From Thauera sp. GDN1 (GTDB lineage Bacteria; Pseudomonadota; Gammaproteobacteria; Burkholderiales; Rhodocyclaceae), in contig NZ_CP097870.1 of the NCBI RefSeq assembly GCF_029223545.1, positions 930,001-994,000 on the forward strand: a DNA stretch of 64,000 nucleotides, given 5' to 3'. The translations under genes were made by a program, and so were the position numbers. The notes below the pieces were generated by a model, which saw nothing but the letters and a program-made list of their open reading frames with translations, was not told where the DNA came from and made no database searches. Positions 54,103-62,420 of the stretch are shown here, piece by piece. The first letter of the stretch is position 1, and the number at the start of each line of letters is the position of its first letter.

Positions 54103-55419
54103 ATGAAATTCAAGCCTTTCGCGCTCGCCGCCACGATCGCCGCCATCGGCGCCACCAGCTTCGCAACGCCGGCAGTGGCTCAGGAGCAGTTCATCCCGCT
54201 GCTGTCCTATCGCACCGGTGCCTATGCACCCAACGGCGTGCCCTGGGCAAACGGCAAGCAGGACTACCTCAAGTACATCAACGCCAACGGCGGCATCAAC
54301 GGCGTCAAGATCGCCTTCGAAGAGTGCGAGACCGGCTACGCCACCGACAAGGGCGTGGAGTGCTACGAACGCCTGAAGGGCAAGGGCGCCGCCGTGTTCG
54401 ACCCGCAGGCCACCGGCATCACCTTCGCGCTCACCGACAAGGCGCCGGTCGACAAGATCCCGCTGATCACCCTGGGCTACGGCCTGGCGGCCTCGCAGGA
54501 CGGTGGCGTGTTCAAGTGGAACTTCCCGCTGATGGGCAGCTACTGGACCGCGGCCGACATCCTGATTCAGCACCTGGGCAAGAAGGAAGGCGGCCTGGAC
54601 AAGCTCAAGGGCAAGAAGATCGCGCTGATCTACCACGACTCGCCCTTCGGCAAGGAGCCGATCCCGGCGCTCAAGAAGCGCGCCGAGATGCACGGCTTCG
54701 AGCTGCAACTGCTGCCGGTGACCGCGCCTGGCGTGGAGCAGAAGGCGACCTGGCTGCAGGTGCGCCGCGATCGTCCCGACTACGCGCTGCTGTGGGGCTG
54801 GGGCGTGATGAACTCGACCGCGCTCAAGGAGGCGATCGCGACCGGCTTCCCGCGCGAGAAGCTGTTCGGCGTGTGGTGGGCGGGCGCGGAACCGGACGTC
54901 AAGGACGTCGGCGCCAACGCCAAGGGCTACAGCGCGCTGGCGCTCAACCCCAACGGCACCGAGTACCCGCTGATGCAGGACGTCCTCAAGAAGGTGCATG
55001 ACGCCGGCCAGGGCTCGGGCCCGCGCGACGAGGTCGGCTCGGTGCTGTACACCCGCGGCATGATCATCTCGATGCTCAGCGTCGAGGCCGTACGTGCGGC
55101 GCAGGAGAAGTTCGGCAAGGGCCAGGTCATGACCGGCGAGCAGGTGCGCTGGGGCTTCGAGAACCTCAACCTCGACGAGAAGCGGCTTGAAGAGCTGGGC
55201 GTGAAGGGCGTCATCCGCCCGCTCAAGACCACCTGCGAGGACCATATGGGTTCGTCCTGGGCGCGTGTCCACACCTGGGATGGCAGCAAGTGGGTGATGG
55301 GCGCCGACTGGTACGAGGCGGACAAGAGCGTGCTCGACCCGATGGTCAAGGAAGCCGCCGACCGCTACGCCGCGGAGAAGCAGATCAAGCGTCGCGACGC
55401 GGCCGACTGCAACGCCTGA
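54103..55419 (+). CDS. livK: Periplasmic substrate-binding protein of the Liv-type transporter
   Basis: 438 residues. Signal peptide 1-26 (PAVA cut). Mature protein has the two-lobed type I periplasmic binding fold of the Leu/Ile/Val and aromatic acid binding family: ANGKQDYLKYINANGGINGVKI at the first lobe, IALIYHDSPFGKEPIPALKKRAE at the second. At 438 residues it is longer than amino-acid LivK (about 370), like binding proteins found next to acyl-CoA ligase genes. AGGAG lies 8 bases before ATG 54103; 106-base gap after livM. The ligand is not readable. Confidence 0.9.
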   Translation: MKFKPFALAATIAAIGATSFATPAVAQEQFIPLLSYRTGAYAPNGVPWANGKQDYLKYINANGGINGVKIAFEECETGYATDKGVECYERLKGKGAAVFDPQATGITFALTDKAPVDKIPLITLGYGLAASQDGGVFKWNFPLMGSYWTAADILIQHLGKKEGGLDKLKGKKIALIYHDSPFGKEPIPALKKRAEMHGFELQLLPVTAPGVEQKATWLQVRRDRPDYALLWGWGVMNSTALKEAIATGFPREKLFGVWWAGAEPDVKDVGANAKGYSALALNPNGTEYPLMQDVLKKVHDAGQGSGPRDEVGSVLYTRGMIISMLSVEAVRAAQEKFGKGQVMTGEQVRWGFENLNLDEKRLEELGVKGVIRPLKTTCEDHMGSSWARVHTWDGSKWVMGADWYEADKSVLDPMVKEAADRYAAEKQIKRRDAADCNA

Positions 55420-55531
55420 TGCCGTTTTCCGCTGCCCGACCGTGCCGCACCCTGCGGCCGGCCGGGTGGCAGGCATCGATCCGGGCCCCGCCATGGCGTC
55501 CATGGCGGGACCGACTCAAGCGGACGAAACG

Positions 55532-56341
55532 ATGAGCGCACCGAACCTTCTACTCAACGTGAATGGCATCGAGGTCATTTACAACCACGTCGCGCTGGTA
55601 CTCAAGGGCGTGTCCCTGCAGGTGCCGGAGGGCGGCATCGTCGCCATTCTCGGCGGTAACGGCGCGGGCAAGACCACCACGCTGCGCGCGATCTCCAACC
55701 TGCTCAAGGGCGAGCGCGGCGAGGTCACCAAGGGCATGATCGAATATCGCGGCGAGCGCGTCGAAGCCCTGTCGCCGTCGGACCTCGTGCGCCGGGGAGT
55801 CGTGCAGGTGATGGAGGGGCGGCATTGCTTCGCGCACCTGACCATCGAGGAAAACCTGCTCGCAGGCGCCTACACGCGCAGCGACAAGGGCGAGATCGCC
55901 GCCAACCTCGACAAGGTCTATACGTATTTCCCGCGCCTGAAGACGCGCCGCACCAGCCAGGCGGCCTATACCTCGGGTGGCGAGCAGCAGATGTGCGCGA
56001 TCGGTCGCGCGCTGATGTCGAACCCCAACATGGTCCTGCTCGACGAACCCTCGATGGGCCTGGCGCCGCAGATCGTCGAGGAGGTGTTCGAGATCGTCAA
56101 GGACCTGAACGCCAAGGAAAAGGTGAGCTTCCTGCTCGCCGAGCAGAACACCATGGTGGCGCTGCGTTACGCCGACTTCGGCTACATCGTCGAGAACGGC
56201 CGCATCGTGATGGAGGGCGCGGCGAGCGAGTTGTCGAACAACGAGGACGTCAAGGAGTTCTACCTTGGCCTGGCGGGCGAGGGGCGCAAGAGCTTCCGCG
56301 AGGTCAAGCACTACCGTCGGCGCAAGCGCTGGCTGAGCTGA
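55532..56341 (+). CDS. livF: Liv-type ABC transporter ATP-binding protein LivF-type
   Basis: 269 residues. Walker A GGNGAGKTT, Q loop VVQVMEGRHCF, signature TSGGEQQMCAIGRAL, Walker B MVLLDEP, H loop variant AEQNTMVAL, as is normal for LivF. It has a basic C-terminal tail (KHYRRRKRWLS). ATG 55532 chosen; an earlier frame opening lacks family likeness. Confidence 0.92.
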   Translation: MSAPNLLLNVNGIEVIYNHVALVLKGVSLQVPEGGIVAILGGNGAGKTTTLRAISNLLKGERGEVTKGMIEYRGERVEALSPSDLVRRGVVQVMEGRHCFAHLTIEENLLAGAYTRSDKGEIAANLDKVYTYFPRLKTRRTSQAAYTSGGEQQMCAIGRALMSNPNMVLLDEPSMGLAPQIVEEVFEIVKDLNAKEKVSFLLAEQNTMVALRYADFGYIVENGRIVMEGAASELSNNEDVKEFYLGLAGEGRKSFREVKHYRRRKRWLS

Positions 56342-56393
56342 GCACCGCCGGCACAGGCACATCACCGACAACGAATCGAGCAGGGGAGCCGAG

Positions 56394-57629
56394 ATGAATT
56401 TCCACGACACGCGCGAGACCCGTGATCCCGAGGTGCGCGAACGCGAGCTGCTGGCCCGATTGCCGGCGCAGATCGCCCACGCGCGCGCGGCCGCGCCGGC
56501 CTTCGGTCGCCTGCTGGCCGACGTCGATCCGGACTCGGTGACCAGTCGCGAGGCGCTCGCCACGCTGCCGGTCACGCGCAAGTCCGAACTGCTCGAGTTG
56601 CAGAAGGCGGCGCGGCCCTTCGGCGGCTTCGCCGCGGTCGGTTGGGGCGCGGCGTGCCGGCGTGTGTTCGCCTCGCCCGGCCCGCTCTACGAACCGGAAG
56701 GTGCGCGGCCCGACTACTACCGCCTGGCGCGCGCGCTCTTCGCCGCGGGTTTTCGCGCCGGCGACCTGGTGCACAACACCTTCTCCTATCACTTCACCCC
56801 CGCCGGCTCGATGATGGAGACCGCCGCGCACGCGCTCGGCTGCACCGTCTTTCCCGCCGGCGTCGGCCAGACCGAGCAGCAGCTCGCGGCGATCGCCGAC
56901 CTGCAGCCCAACGCCTATGTCGGCACGCCGTCCTTCCTGCGCATCCTGCTCGACAAGGCGGACGAGCTCGGCGTCACCGTGTCCTTCACCAAGGCCTTCG
57001 TCTCCGGCGAGGCCTTCCCGCCCAGCATGCGCGAAGCCTTCGCCGCGCGCGGCATCCACGCCTTCCAGGCCTACGCCACCGCCGACATCGGCCTGATCGC
57101 CTACGAGACCTCGGCGCGCGAGGGCATGGTGGTGGACGAGGACGTCCTCGTCGAGGTCGTCCGCCCCGGCACCGGCGACCCGGTGGCGTTGGGCGAGGTG
57201 GGCGAGGTGGTGGTGACCACCTTCAACCCCGATTACCCGCTGATCCGCTTCGGCACCGGCGACCTGTCGGCGCTGCTGCCTGGCGCCTCGCCCTGCGGGC
57301 GGACCAACGTTCGCATCAAGGGCTGGATGGGGCGCGCCGACCAGACCACCAAGGTCAAGGGCATGTTCGTGCATCCGGGCCAGATCGCGCAGGTGCTGCG
57401 GCGTCATCCGGAGGTCACCCGGGCACGCCTTGTGGTGGATAATCCCGAGCTCAACGACCGCATGACGTTCATGTGCGAGGTGGCGGGCGGCGGCAGCGAG
57501 GCGCTCGCCGGTGCGATCGCCGCCAGCATCCGCGAGCTGACCAAGCTGCGCGGCGAGGTCGCCTTCCTGCCGACGGGCGCACTCGCCAACGACGGCAAGG
57601 TCATCGACGACGTGCGGGTTTATCGATAG
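56394..57629 (+). CDS. Phenylacetate-CoA ligase (PaaK)-like protein with altered P-loop
   Basis: 411 residues. The overall frame matches short PaaK-type ligases: VTRKSELLELQ (residues 63-73), YVGTPSFLRIL, GEVGEVVVTTF, YPLIRFGTGDLSAL, GRADQTTKVKGMFVHPGQI. The usual Ser/Thr/Gly-rich ATP loop after this (SSGTTGxP) reads FASPGPLYEPEG here, with no TTG. It may use the ATP loop poorly or not at all. Co-transcribed with the Liv transporter. Function as a true ligase is uncertain; it could be a CoA-transfer accessory protein or an enzyme for a different acid. Confidence 0.8.
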   Translation: MNFHDTRETRDPEVRERELLARLPAQIAHARAAAPAFGRLLADVDPDSVTSREALATLPVTRKSELLELQKAARPFGGFAAVGWGAACRRVFASPGPLYEPEGARPDYYRLARALFAAGFRAGDLVHNTFSYHFTPAGSMMETAAHALGCTVFPAGVGQTEQQLAAIADLQPNAYVGTPSFLRILLDKADELGVTVSFTKAFVSGEAFPPSMREAFAARGIHAFQAYATADIGLIAYETSAREGMVVDEDVLVEVVRPGTGDPVALGEVGEVVVTTFNPDYPLIRFGTGDLSALLPGASPCGRTNVRIKGWMGRADQTTKVKGMFVHPGQIAQVLRRHPEVTRARLVVDNPELNDRMTFMCEVAGGGSEALAGAIAASIRELTKLRGEVAFLPTGALANDGKVIDDVRVYR

Positions 57630-57712
57630 CCACAGCGGGCGCGTGCGCGCAGCCGGGGGCGCCGGCCATTCGCGGGCGCGCCTGCGCTCCGTGCCGCGCC
57701 ACCGGAGAATCC

Positions 57713-58900
57713 ATGCAAGACCAGACCGTCGCGCGCCGCGCGCCGCTCGAGGGCGTGCGCGTCCTCGATCTCACCCGTCTCCTTCCCGGCCCCCTGGCCA
57801 CCCAGCACCTCGCCGACTACGGCGCGGAAGTCGTCAAGGTCGAGGACACCGGCGCCGGCGATTACGCGCGCACGATGGGCGCGATGGGCGGCGACACCAG
57901 CTGGTTCTACCAGGTCGTCAACCGCAACAAGCAAAGCCTGCGCCTGGATCTCAAGCAGGCCGAGGGGCGTGCGCTGTTCCTGCGCCTGGTGGAGCGCGCC
58001 GACGTCGTCGTCGAGGGTTTCCGCCCCGGGGTCATGGAACGCCTGGGCCTGGGCTACGAAGTCCTCGCCGAGCGCAACCCGCGTGTGGTCCTGTGCAGCA
58101 TCACCGGCTACGGCCAGACCGGCCCCTACGCGGCGCGCGCCGGCCACGACATCAACTATCTCGGCTATGCCGGCGTGCTCGACCAGATCGGCACCGCCGG
58201 CGGCGCGCCGGCGCTGTCCAACGTGCAGATCGGCGACCTGCTCGGCGGCACCATGGGCGCGGTGATGGGCATCCTGGTCGCGCTCTTCGATGCGCAGCGC
58301 AGCGGGCAGGGGCGTCATGTGGACGTGTCGATGACCGACGCCAGCTTCGCCCATGCCATCTTCCCGCTCACCGAAGTGCTGGCCGAGGGCCGGGTGCGGC
58401 CGCGCGGCGAGGACCTGCTGAGCGGCGGCGTGCCCTGCTACGGGGTGTATGAGACCGCCGACGGCCGCCACATGGCGGTGGGCGCGCTGGAGGAGAAGTT
58501 CTGGCAGCTGCTGTGCGACACCCTGGCACGCCCCGACCTGAAGCCCGGGCATCTGGCCGAAGGCGAGGCGGGCGCCCGCGTGCGCGGCGAGCTGGCGGCG
58601 ATCTTCCGCAGCCGCAGCCAGCGCGAGTGGGTCGCGGTCTTCGACACGGTGGATTGCTGCGTCACCCCGGTGCTGCGCCTGGAGGAGAGCCTGGAGGATG
58701 CGCAGTTGCGCGCGCGCGGCATGGTGGTCGAGGTGGAGGGCGTGCGCCAGTTCGGTCCTGCCGTGAGGATGACGGGGTTGCCCGAGTCCGCGGCGCGCGC
58801 CGCACCGTCAAGGGCGGGGGCGGACAGTGCGCAGATCCTGGCAGGCCTCGGCATCGACGGCGACGAACTCGAGCGCCTGCGCGCGACCGGCGTGATCTGA
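57713..58900 (+). CDS. CaiB/BaiF class III CoA-transferase or alpha-methylacyl-CoA racemase
   Basis: 395 residues with the interlocked CoA-transferase III fold. N-terminal GVRVLDLTRLLPGPLATQHLADYGAEVVKVE is typical. The sequence GHDINYLGYAGVL has the His-Asp-containing motif shared with alpha-methylacyl-CoA racemase; the QIGDLLGG Asp is the other likely acid-base or CoA-ester residue. Racemase or CoA-transferase cannot be decided without structure. Last gene of the operon, ATG at 57713 after CGGAGAA. Confidence 0.87.
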   Translation: MQDQTVARRAPLEGVRVLDLTRLLPGPLATQHLADYGAEVVKVEDTGAGDYARTMGAMGGDTSWFYQVVNRNKQSLRLDLKQAEGRALFLRLVERADVVVEGFRPGVMERLGLGYEVLAERNPRVVLCSITGYGQTGPYAARAGHDINYLGYAGVLDQIGTAGGAPALSNVQIGDLLGGTMGAVMGILVALFDAQRSGQGRHVDVSMTDASFAHAIFPLTEVLAEGRVRPRGEDLLSGGVPCYGVYETADGRHMAVGALEEKFWQLLCDTLARPDLKPGHLAEGEAGARVRGELAAIFRSRSQREWVAVFDTVDCCVTPVLRLEESLEDAQLRARGMVVEVEGVRQFGPAVRMTGLPESAARAAPSRAGADSAQILAGLGIDGDELERLRATGVI

Positions 58901-58915
58901 ACCTGACGGGCTGGC

Positions 58916-58981
58916 GGGCACCCGCGACCTCGATTGGAGTGCGGGTGCCCCCGACGGCCGGGCATGGGCCCATGCCGGGCC
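58916..58981. terminator. Two adjacent inverted repeats between the CoA-transferase and phaM-like genes
   Basis: GGGCACCCGC (58916-58925) / GCGGGTGCCC (58941-58950) forms a perfect 10-bp hairpin. A second inverted repeat with no spacer, 13 bp per arm and one mismatch, spans 58956-58981 and centres on GCATGGGCCCATGC. The genes converge here, so bidirectional termination is the simplest use. Confidence 0.75.
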
Positions 58982-58990
58982 CCGGGCAGC

Positions 58991-59419
58991 TTACTTGTCG
59001 GCGGGCGCGCGGCGGCGCGGGCTGCGGCTGCCGCTCTTGGCTTCCGCCTCGCCTGCAGCGGGCTGGGCGTCGCCTGCCGGGGCGTTGTTCATCAGGTTCC
59101 ACGGCCACATCGACGCGGCGGCGGCGAAGGGGTTGGCCGTCGCATCACCGCCGCCTTCGCCGGCCTGCTTCGCCTGCTGGCTCATCGCCTTCACCGCGGC
59201 CAGCGCCGCACGCTGCATCTCGAGCCCCTGGATGCTCATCTGCAGCATGTTCAGGTTCATCTTCAGCCAGCCTTCGACGGCACGCATGTCGGTGATGCGC
59301 TTGTCGAGCTCGTCGACGTCCAGGGTCGGCGTGACCATGCCGGGCAGGGAAAAGCCCATCTGATTCCACATCCCGCGCACGAATTCGAGCGGATCCTGGG
59401 CGTTCTGGTCCTGTGACAT
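58991..59419 (-). CDS. phaM: PhaM-type polyhydroxyalkanoate granule protein
   Basis: A 142-residue protein. The N-terminal half has PDLEFVRGMWNQMG-like start, then DVDELDKRITDMRAVEGWLKMNLNMLQM and a hydrophobic helix QMSIQGLEMQRAALAAVKAM. The C-terminal third is an Ala/Lys/Arg-rich basic tail (EAKSGSRSPRRRAPADK), which in Cupriavidus PhaM binds nucleoid DNA. PhaM activates the PHA synthase and links granules to the chromosome so that they are divided between daughter cells. No phaC is in the window. Confidence 0.82.
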   Translation of the reverse strand: MSQDQNAQDPLEFVRGMWNQMGFSLPGMVTPTLDVDELDKRITDMRAVEGWLKMNLNMLQMSIQGLEMQRAALAAVKAMSQQAKQAGEGGGDATANPFAAAASMWPWNLMNNAPAGDAQPAAGEAEAKSGSRSPRRRAPADK

Positions 59420-59530
59420 GGGCAGCTCCGTATCGGGTTGACGTTGAGGAAGACGACTGGATATTAACCGAAGCGCTGTCGCGCTTGCGCATCTTCGCGG
59501 GCCGGCGCTGTGCCGGGGACCGCGACCGGT

Positions 59531-61468
59531 TCAGTCCGCCGCCAGCAGGCGGTGCATCAGCGCGCGCAGACGGGCGGGGCGAACCGGCTTGTGCAGCATC
59601 TGCACGCCGGTCGCCTGCACGCGGGCGAGGGTCTCGGGCGCGGTGTCGCCGCTGATCAATACCGCGGGCAGGCCGGCCAGGCCGGGGCGGGCGCGCACCG
59701 CCGCGATCAGCGCCAGGCCGTTGCTCGTGCCGCCGAGGCGCAGGTCGGTGATCAGGATGTCGGGCGCGGGAGCAGGGTCCGTCTCCGGCGGGGTGAGGGC
59801 GTCCATCGCCTCGTCCACGGTCCGCGCGCTCGTCACCTCGCATCCCCAGGACGCGAGCAGGCCCGACATGGCGCCGAGGGCGAGCGCGTCGTCATCGACG
59901 AGCACGACCCGCAGGCCGCCGAAATGGCCGAGCGCGAGGCCTTCGCGCGCGCCCCGCGCGGGCGCGGGCGGTGTCGCGGCCGGCAGCTCGACGGCGAACA
60001 CCGACCCGTGCCCGGGGGCCGAGCGCAGGGCCAGGCGGTGGCCGAGCAGGTCCGCTAGACGGCGGACGATGGCCAGGCCGAGTCCCAGCCCCTTGTCGCG
60101 CGCGCGCTCCGGGTTACCGAGCTGGACGAACTCCTGGAAGATGATCTGCTGGTTCTCGGCCGCGATGCCGAGGCCGCTGTCGCGGACCTCGACCCGCAGC
60201 CGCTCGCCCCGGCGCCGGCAGGCGACCAGCACGCTGCCGCGCGCGGTGTAGCGGATCGCATTGCCGACCAGATTGGCGACGATGCGCTCGAAAAGAAGCG
60301 GATCGGTGAACGCCCAGCACGGCGGGCAGCGCAGGCGCAGGCGGAGTCCGCGCGCGGCGGCCGCACCCGAGTGGCTGGCGACGATGTGTTCGAGCTTCGC
60401 GCGCATGTCGAACGCACTGCGCTCCGGGGTGAGCACGCCCGCATCCAGGCGGGAGATGTCGAGCAGGCTGTCGAGCAGGCCCTCCATGGCCTGGGTCGAG
60501 GCCATCAGGCGTTCGGTGATCTGCCGGCTGCGTTCGTCCAGCGCCTGCTGGTCGAGCTCGGAGAGGAACAGCCCGAGCGCGTGCAGGGGCTGGCGCAGGT
60601 CGTGGCTGGCGGCGGCGAGAAAGCGGGATTTCGCCAGGTTGGCACGCTCGGCCTCGTCCTTGCGTGCGCGCAGCTCCGCGGTCGCTTCGTCGATGCGGCG
60701 CGCCATCGAGGCATGGGCATCGGCGAGGCGCTCGGCCATCTCGTTGACGCCCTCTGCCAGCGCGCGCAGGCTGCCCCCGCCGCTGACCCGGACGCGGCGA
60801 TGCAGCTGGCCGCGACCGATGCTCAGCACCACCTCGGCCGCGTCGCGGACCGGGCCGCTGACGCTGCGGCTCATGCGCCGCGCCAGCAGCAGGCTGCCGA
60901 TGGCGGCGACCAGCATCCATCCGGCGGCGATCCACAGCAGTTCGCTGCGGCGCCGTTGCATACGGACGAGCGACATGTCCAGCACCAGGCGGCCGAGCGG
61001 CGCCTGCGCGACGGCGCTGCGCACCACGCCACCGGCGCTGAATGCGTCCTCGGCGAGCACCTGGCTCGGCCGGATCGGCTCGACGATGCGCAACCAGCGC
61101 CCGGTGGAGGTGCGGAGCTCCTGCTCCGGAGCGGGGTGGGCCGGCGTGGCCGGCAGGCTGGTGGCGAAGGCGCCGGTGCTCACCAGCACCTTGCCGTCGG
61201 CATCGAAGATGGCGATGGCGGCGACGTCGTCCTCGAGCATCAGGGCGTCGGCGAGCTGGCCGAGGGTTTCGCGGTCACCGGCGAAGATCGCGTACTCGGT
61301 GGCCGCGGCGAGCTGGCGGGCATGGGCGTGGGCGCGCGCGCGCAGGGCCTGGTCGAGGTCGGACAGGCGCAGGCTGGTGTGGGTCGCCGTCATCAGTACC
61401 GCCACCACCAGCATCGGGACGAAGGCGACCAGGGTGACGCGCGCGCGGATACCCCAGCGTTCGATCAT
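59531..61468 (-). CDS. Membrane hybrid histidine kinase
   Basis: 645 residues. Helix one at 10-30; periplasmic sensor at about 31-172; helix two at 176-197; HAMP-like linker; coiled coil at 240-282; HisKA with AASHDLRQPLHAL (H289); ATPase domain with VGNAIRYTA, RDSGLGI, KGLGLGLAIV; C-terminal receiver at about 518-640 with D575 (ILITDLRLGG). The ATG at 61468 has AGGAGGGAG upstream. Divergent from a LuxR-type regulator gene across 292 bases, the natural phosphorelay partner. Signal unknown. Confidence 0.9.
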   Translation of the reverse strand: MIERWGIRARVTLVAFVPMLVVAVLMTATHTSLRLSDLDQALRARAHAHARQLAAATEYAIFAGDRETLGQLADALMLEDDVAAIAIFDADGKVLVSTGAFATSLPATPAHPAPEQELRTSTGRWLRIVEPIRPSQVLAEDAFSAGGVVRSAVAQAPLGRLVLDMSLVRMQRRRSELLWIAAGWMLVAAIGSLLLARRMSRSVSGPVRDAAEVVLSIGRGQLHRRVRVSGGGSLRALAEGVNEMAERLADAHASMARRIDEATAELRARKDEAERANLAKSRFLAAASHDLRQPLHALGLFLSELDQQALDERSRQITERLMASTQAMEGLLDSLLDISRLDAGVLTPERSAFDMRAKLEHIVASHSGAAAARGLRLRLRCPPCWAFTDPLLFERIVANLVGNAIRYTARGSVLVACRRRGERLRVEVRDSGLGIAAENQQIIFQEFVQLGNPERARDKGLGLGLAIVRRLADLLGHRLALRSAPGHGSVFAVELPAATPPAPARGAREGLALGHFGGLRVVLVDDDALALGAMSGLLASWGCEVTSARTVDEAMDALTPPETDPAPAPDILITDLRLGGTSNGLALIAAVRARPGLAGLPAVLISGDTAPETLARVQATGVQMLHKPVRPARLRALMHRLLAAD

Positions 61469-61527
61469 CGTCGCGCTCCCTCCTGGGCGTCGGGGACGAA
61501 CCGATGCTGCAGCCTTTCACGTCTCAT
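61465..61527 (-). CDS. Possible short upstream ORF of the hybrid kinase
   Basis: A 20-codon frame starting at ATG 61527, with GGGAGG six bases upstream, whose TGA overlaps the kinase ATG (ATGA). It encodes MRRERLQHRFVPDAQEGARR. The coupling and ribosome site suggest translation; the peptide has no recognisable feature. It could be a leader that couples or tunes kinase translation, or chance. Confidence 0.35.
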   Translation of the reverse strand: MRRERLQHRFVPDAQEGARR

Positions 61528-61760
61528 CGCCCGCCTCCCGTCGGCGGTCGCCGGTATCGACCGGATGTCGTGCGGAGGGCGGCGAGTGAGGGGAGCATGG
61601 GAGCGGTCGCGGCAGAAAGGCGCGGATGCGCACCTTCCATGTAGTCTGGGATGCGGAGATTTTCTCCGCTTTGTGTTCCACGGCATAGGGCCGGCGACAT
61701 CCGGCATGCTATGTTTTTCCCGTTTCTTCTGGTGCGGCGCTCGGACGCCGCTTGCAGGGC
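61469..61760. other. Divergent region between hybrid kinase and LuxR-type regulator
   Basis: 292 bases, containing the short upstream ORF near the kinase end. A TATGTT stretch near 61708-61713 is a possible -10 for the rightward regulator but has no good -35. No strong palindrome or RNA element was seen. Confidence 0.3.
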
Positions 61761-62390
61761 ATGACAAAGATCCTGATCGTCGAAGACCATGCGCTGGTGC
61801 GTGAGGCGATGGCGCAGAGCATGATGCGCCTGGAGTGCGGGGTGGTGTGCATCGAGGCCGCCAACGGCGACGAGGCGCTCGCGGCGCTCGAACGCGAGCC
61901 CGACATCGACCTCGCTGTGATCGACCTGATGCTGCCCGACGTCGATGGCTTCTCGCTGCTCGCCATCCTCGGCAAGCGCTTTCCGGACATGCCGGCGATC
62001 GTCGTCTCGGCGATGGACGACGATGCCTCGGTGCGACGGGCGCTGAAGGCCGGGGCCTCGGGCTTCGTCTCCAAGGCGAGCTCGGGAGAGGTGCTGGTCC
62101 AGTCGGTGCGGGTGGTGCTCGACGGCGGCGTGCCGACCCCCGTCCGCAACCTGCGCGAACCGACCCGGCCCGTCGCCAGGGCTCCGGCCGAGCGGTTCGG
62201 CCTGACCACCGCCCAGGCCCGGGTGCTGGAGTTGCTGGCCGGGGGACGCAGCAACCGCGAGATCGCCGACCTGCTCGGCCTGACCGAAGGCACGGTCAAG
62301 GTGCACATGACCGCGATCTATCGCGCACTGGGGGTCAGCAGCCGCTCCCAGGCCCTGGTGGCGATCGCGCGCAGCGGCACGCGGCTGTGA
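61761..62390 (+). CDS. NarL/LuxR-type response regulator
   Basis: 209 residues: receiver at 1-118 with E8/D9, phosphoacceptor D55 (AVIDLMLPD), lysine in GFVSKASSG; LuxR helix-turn-helix at about 148-205 (LTTAQARVLELLAGGRSNREIADLLG, then GTVKVHMTAIYRALGV). Unlike the pseudo-receiver in the Lap cluster, this one has the intact phosphorylation site. Divergent from the hybrid kinase. ATG at 61761 chosen; a TTG nine bases upstream is possible. Confidence 0.9.
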   Translation: MTKILIVEDHALVREAMAQSMMRLECGVVCIEAANGDEALAALEREPDIDLAVIDLMLPDVDGFSLLAILGKRFPDMPAIVVSAMDDDASVRRALKAGASGFVSKASSGEVLVQSVRVVLDGGVPTPVRNLREPTRPVARAPAERFGLTTAQARVLELLAGGRSNREIADLLGLTEGTVKVHMTAIYRALGVSSRSQALVAIARSGTRL

Positions 62391-62420
62391 ACGCCGGTCC
62401 CGGCGGCCCGCCGGCGCCAC

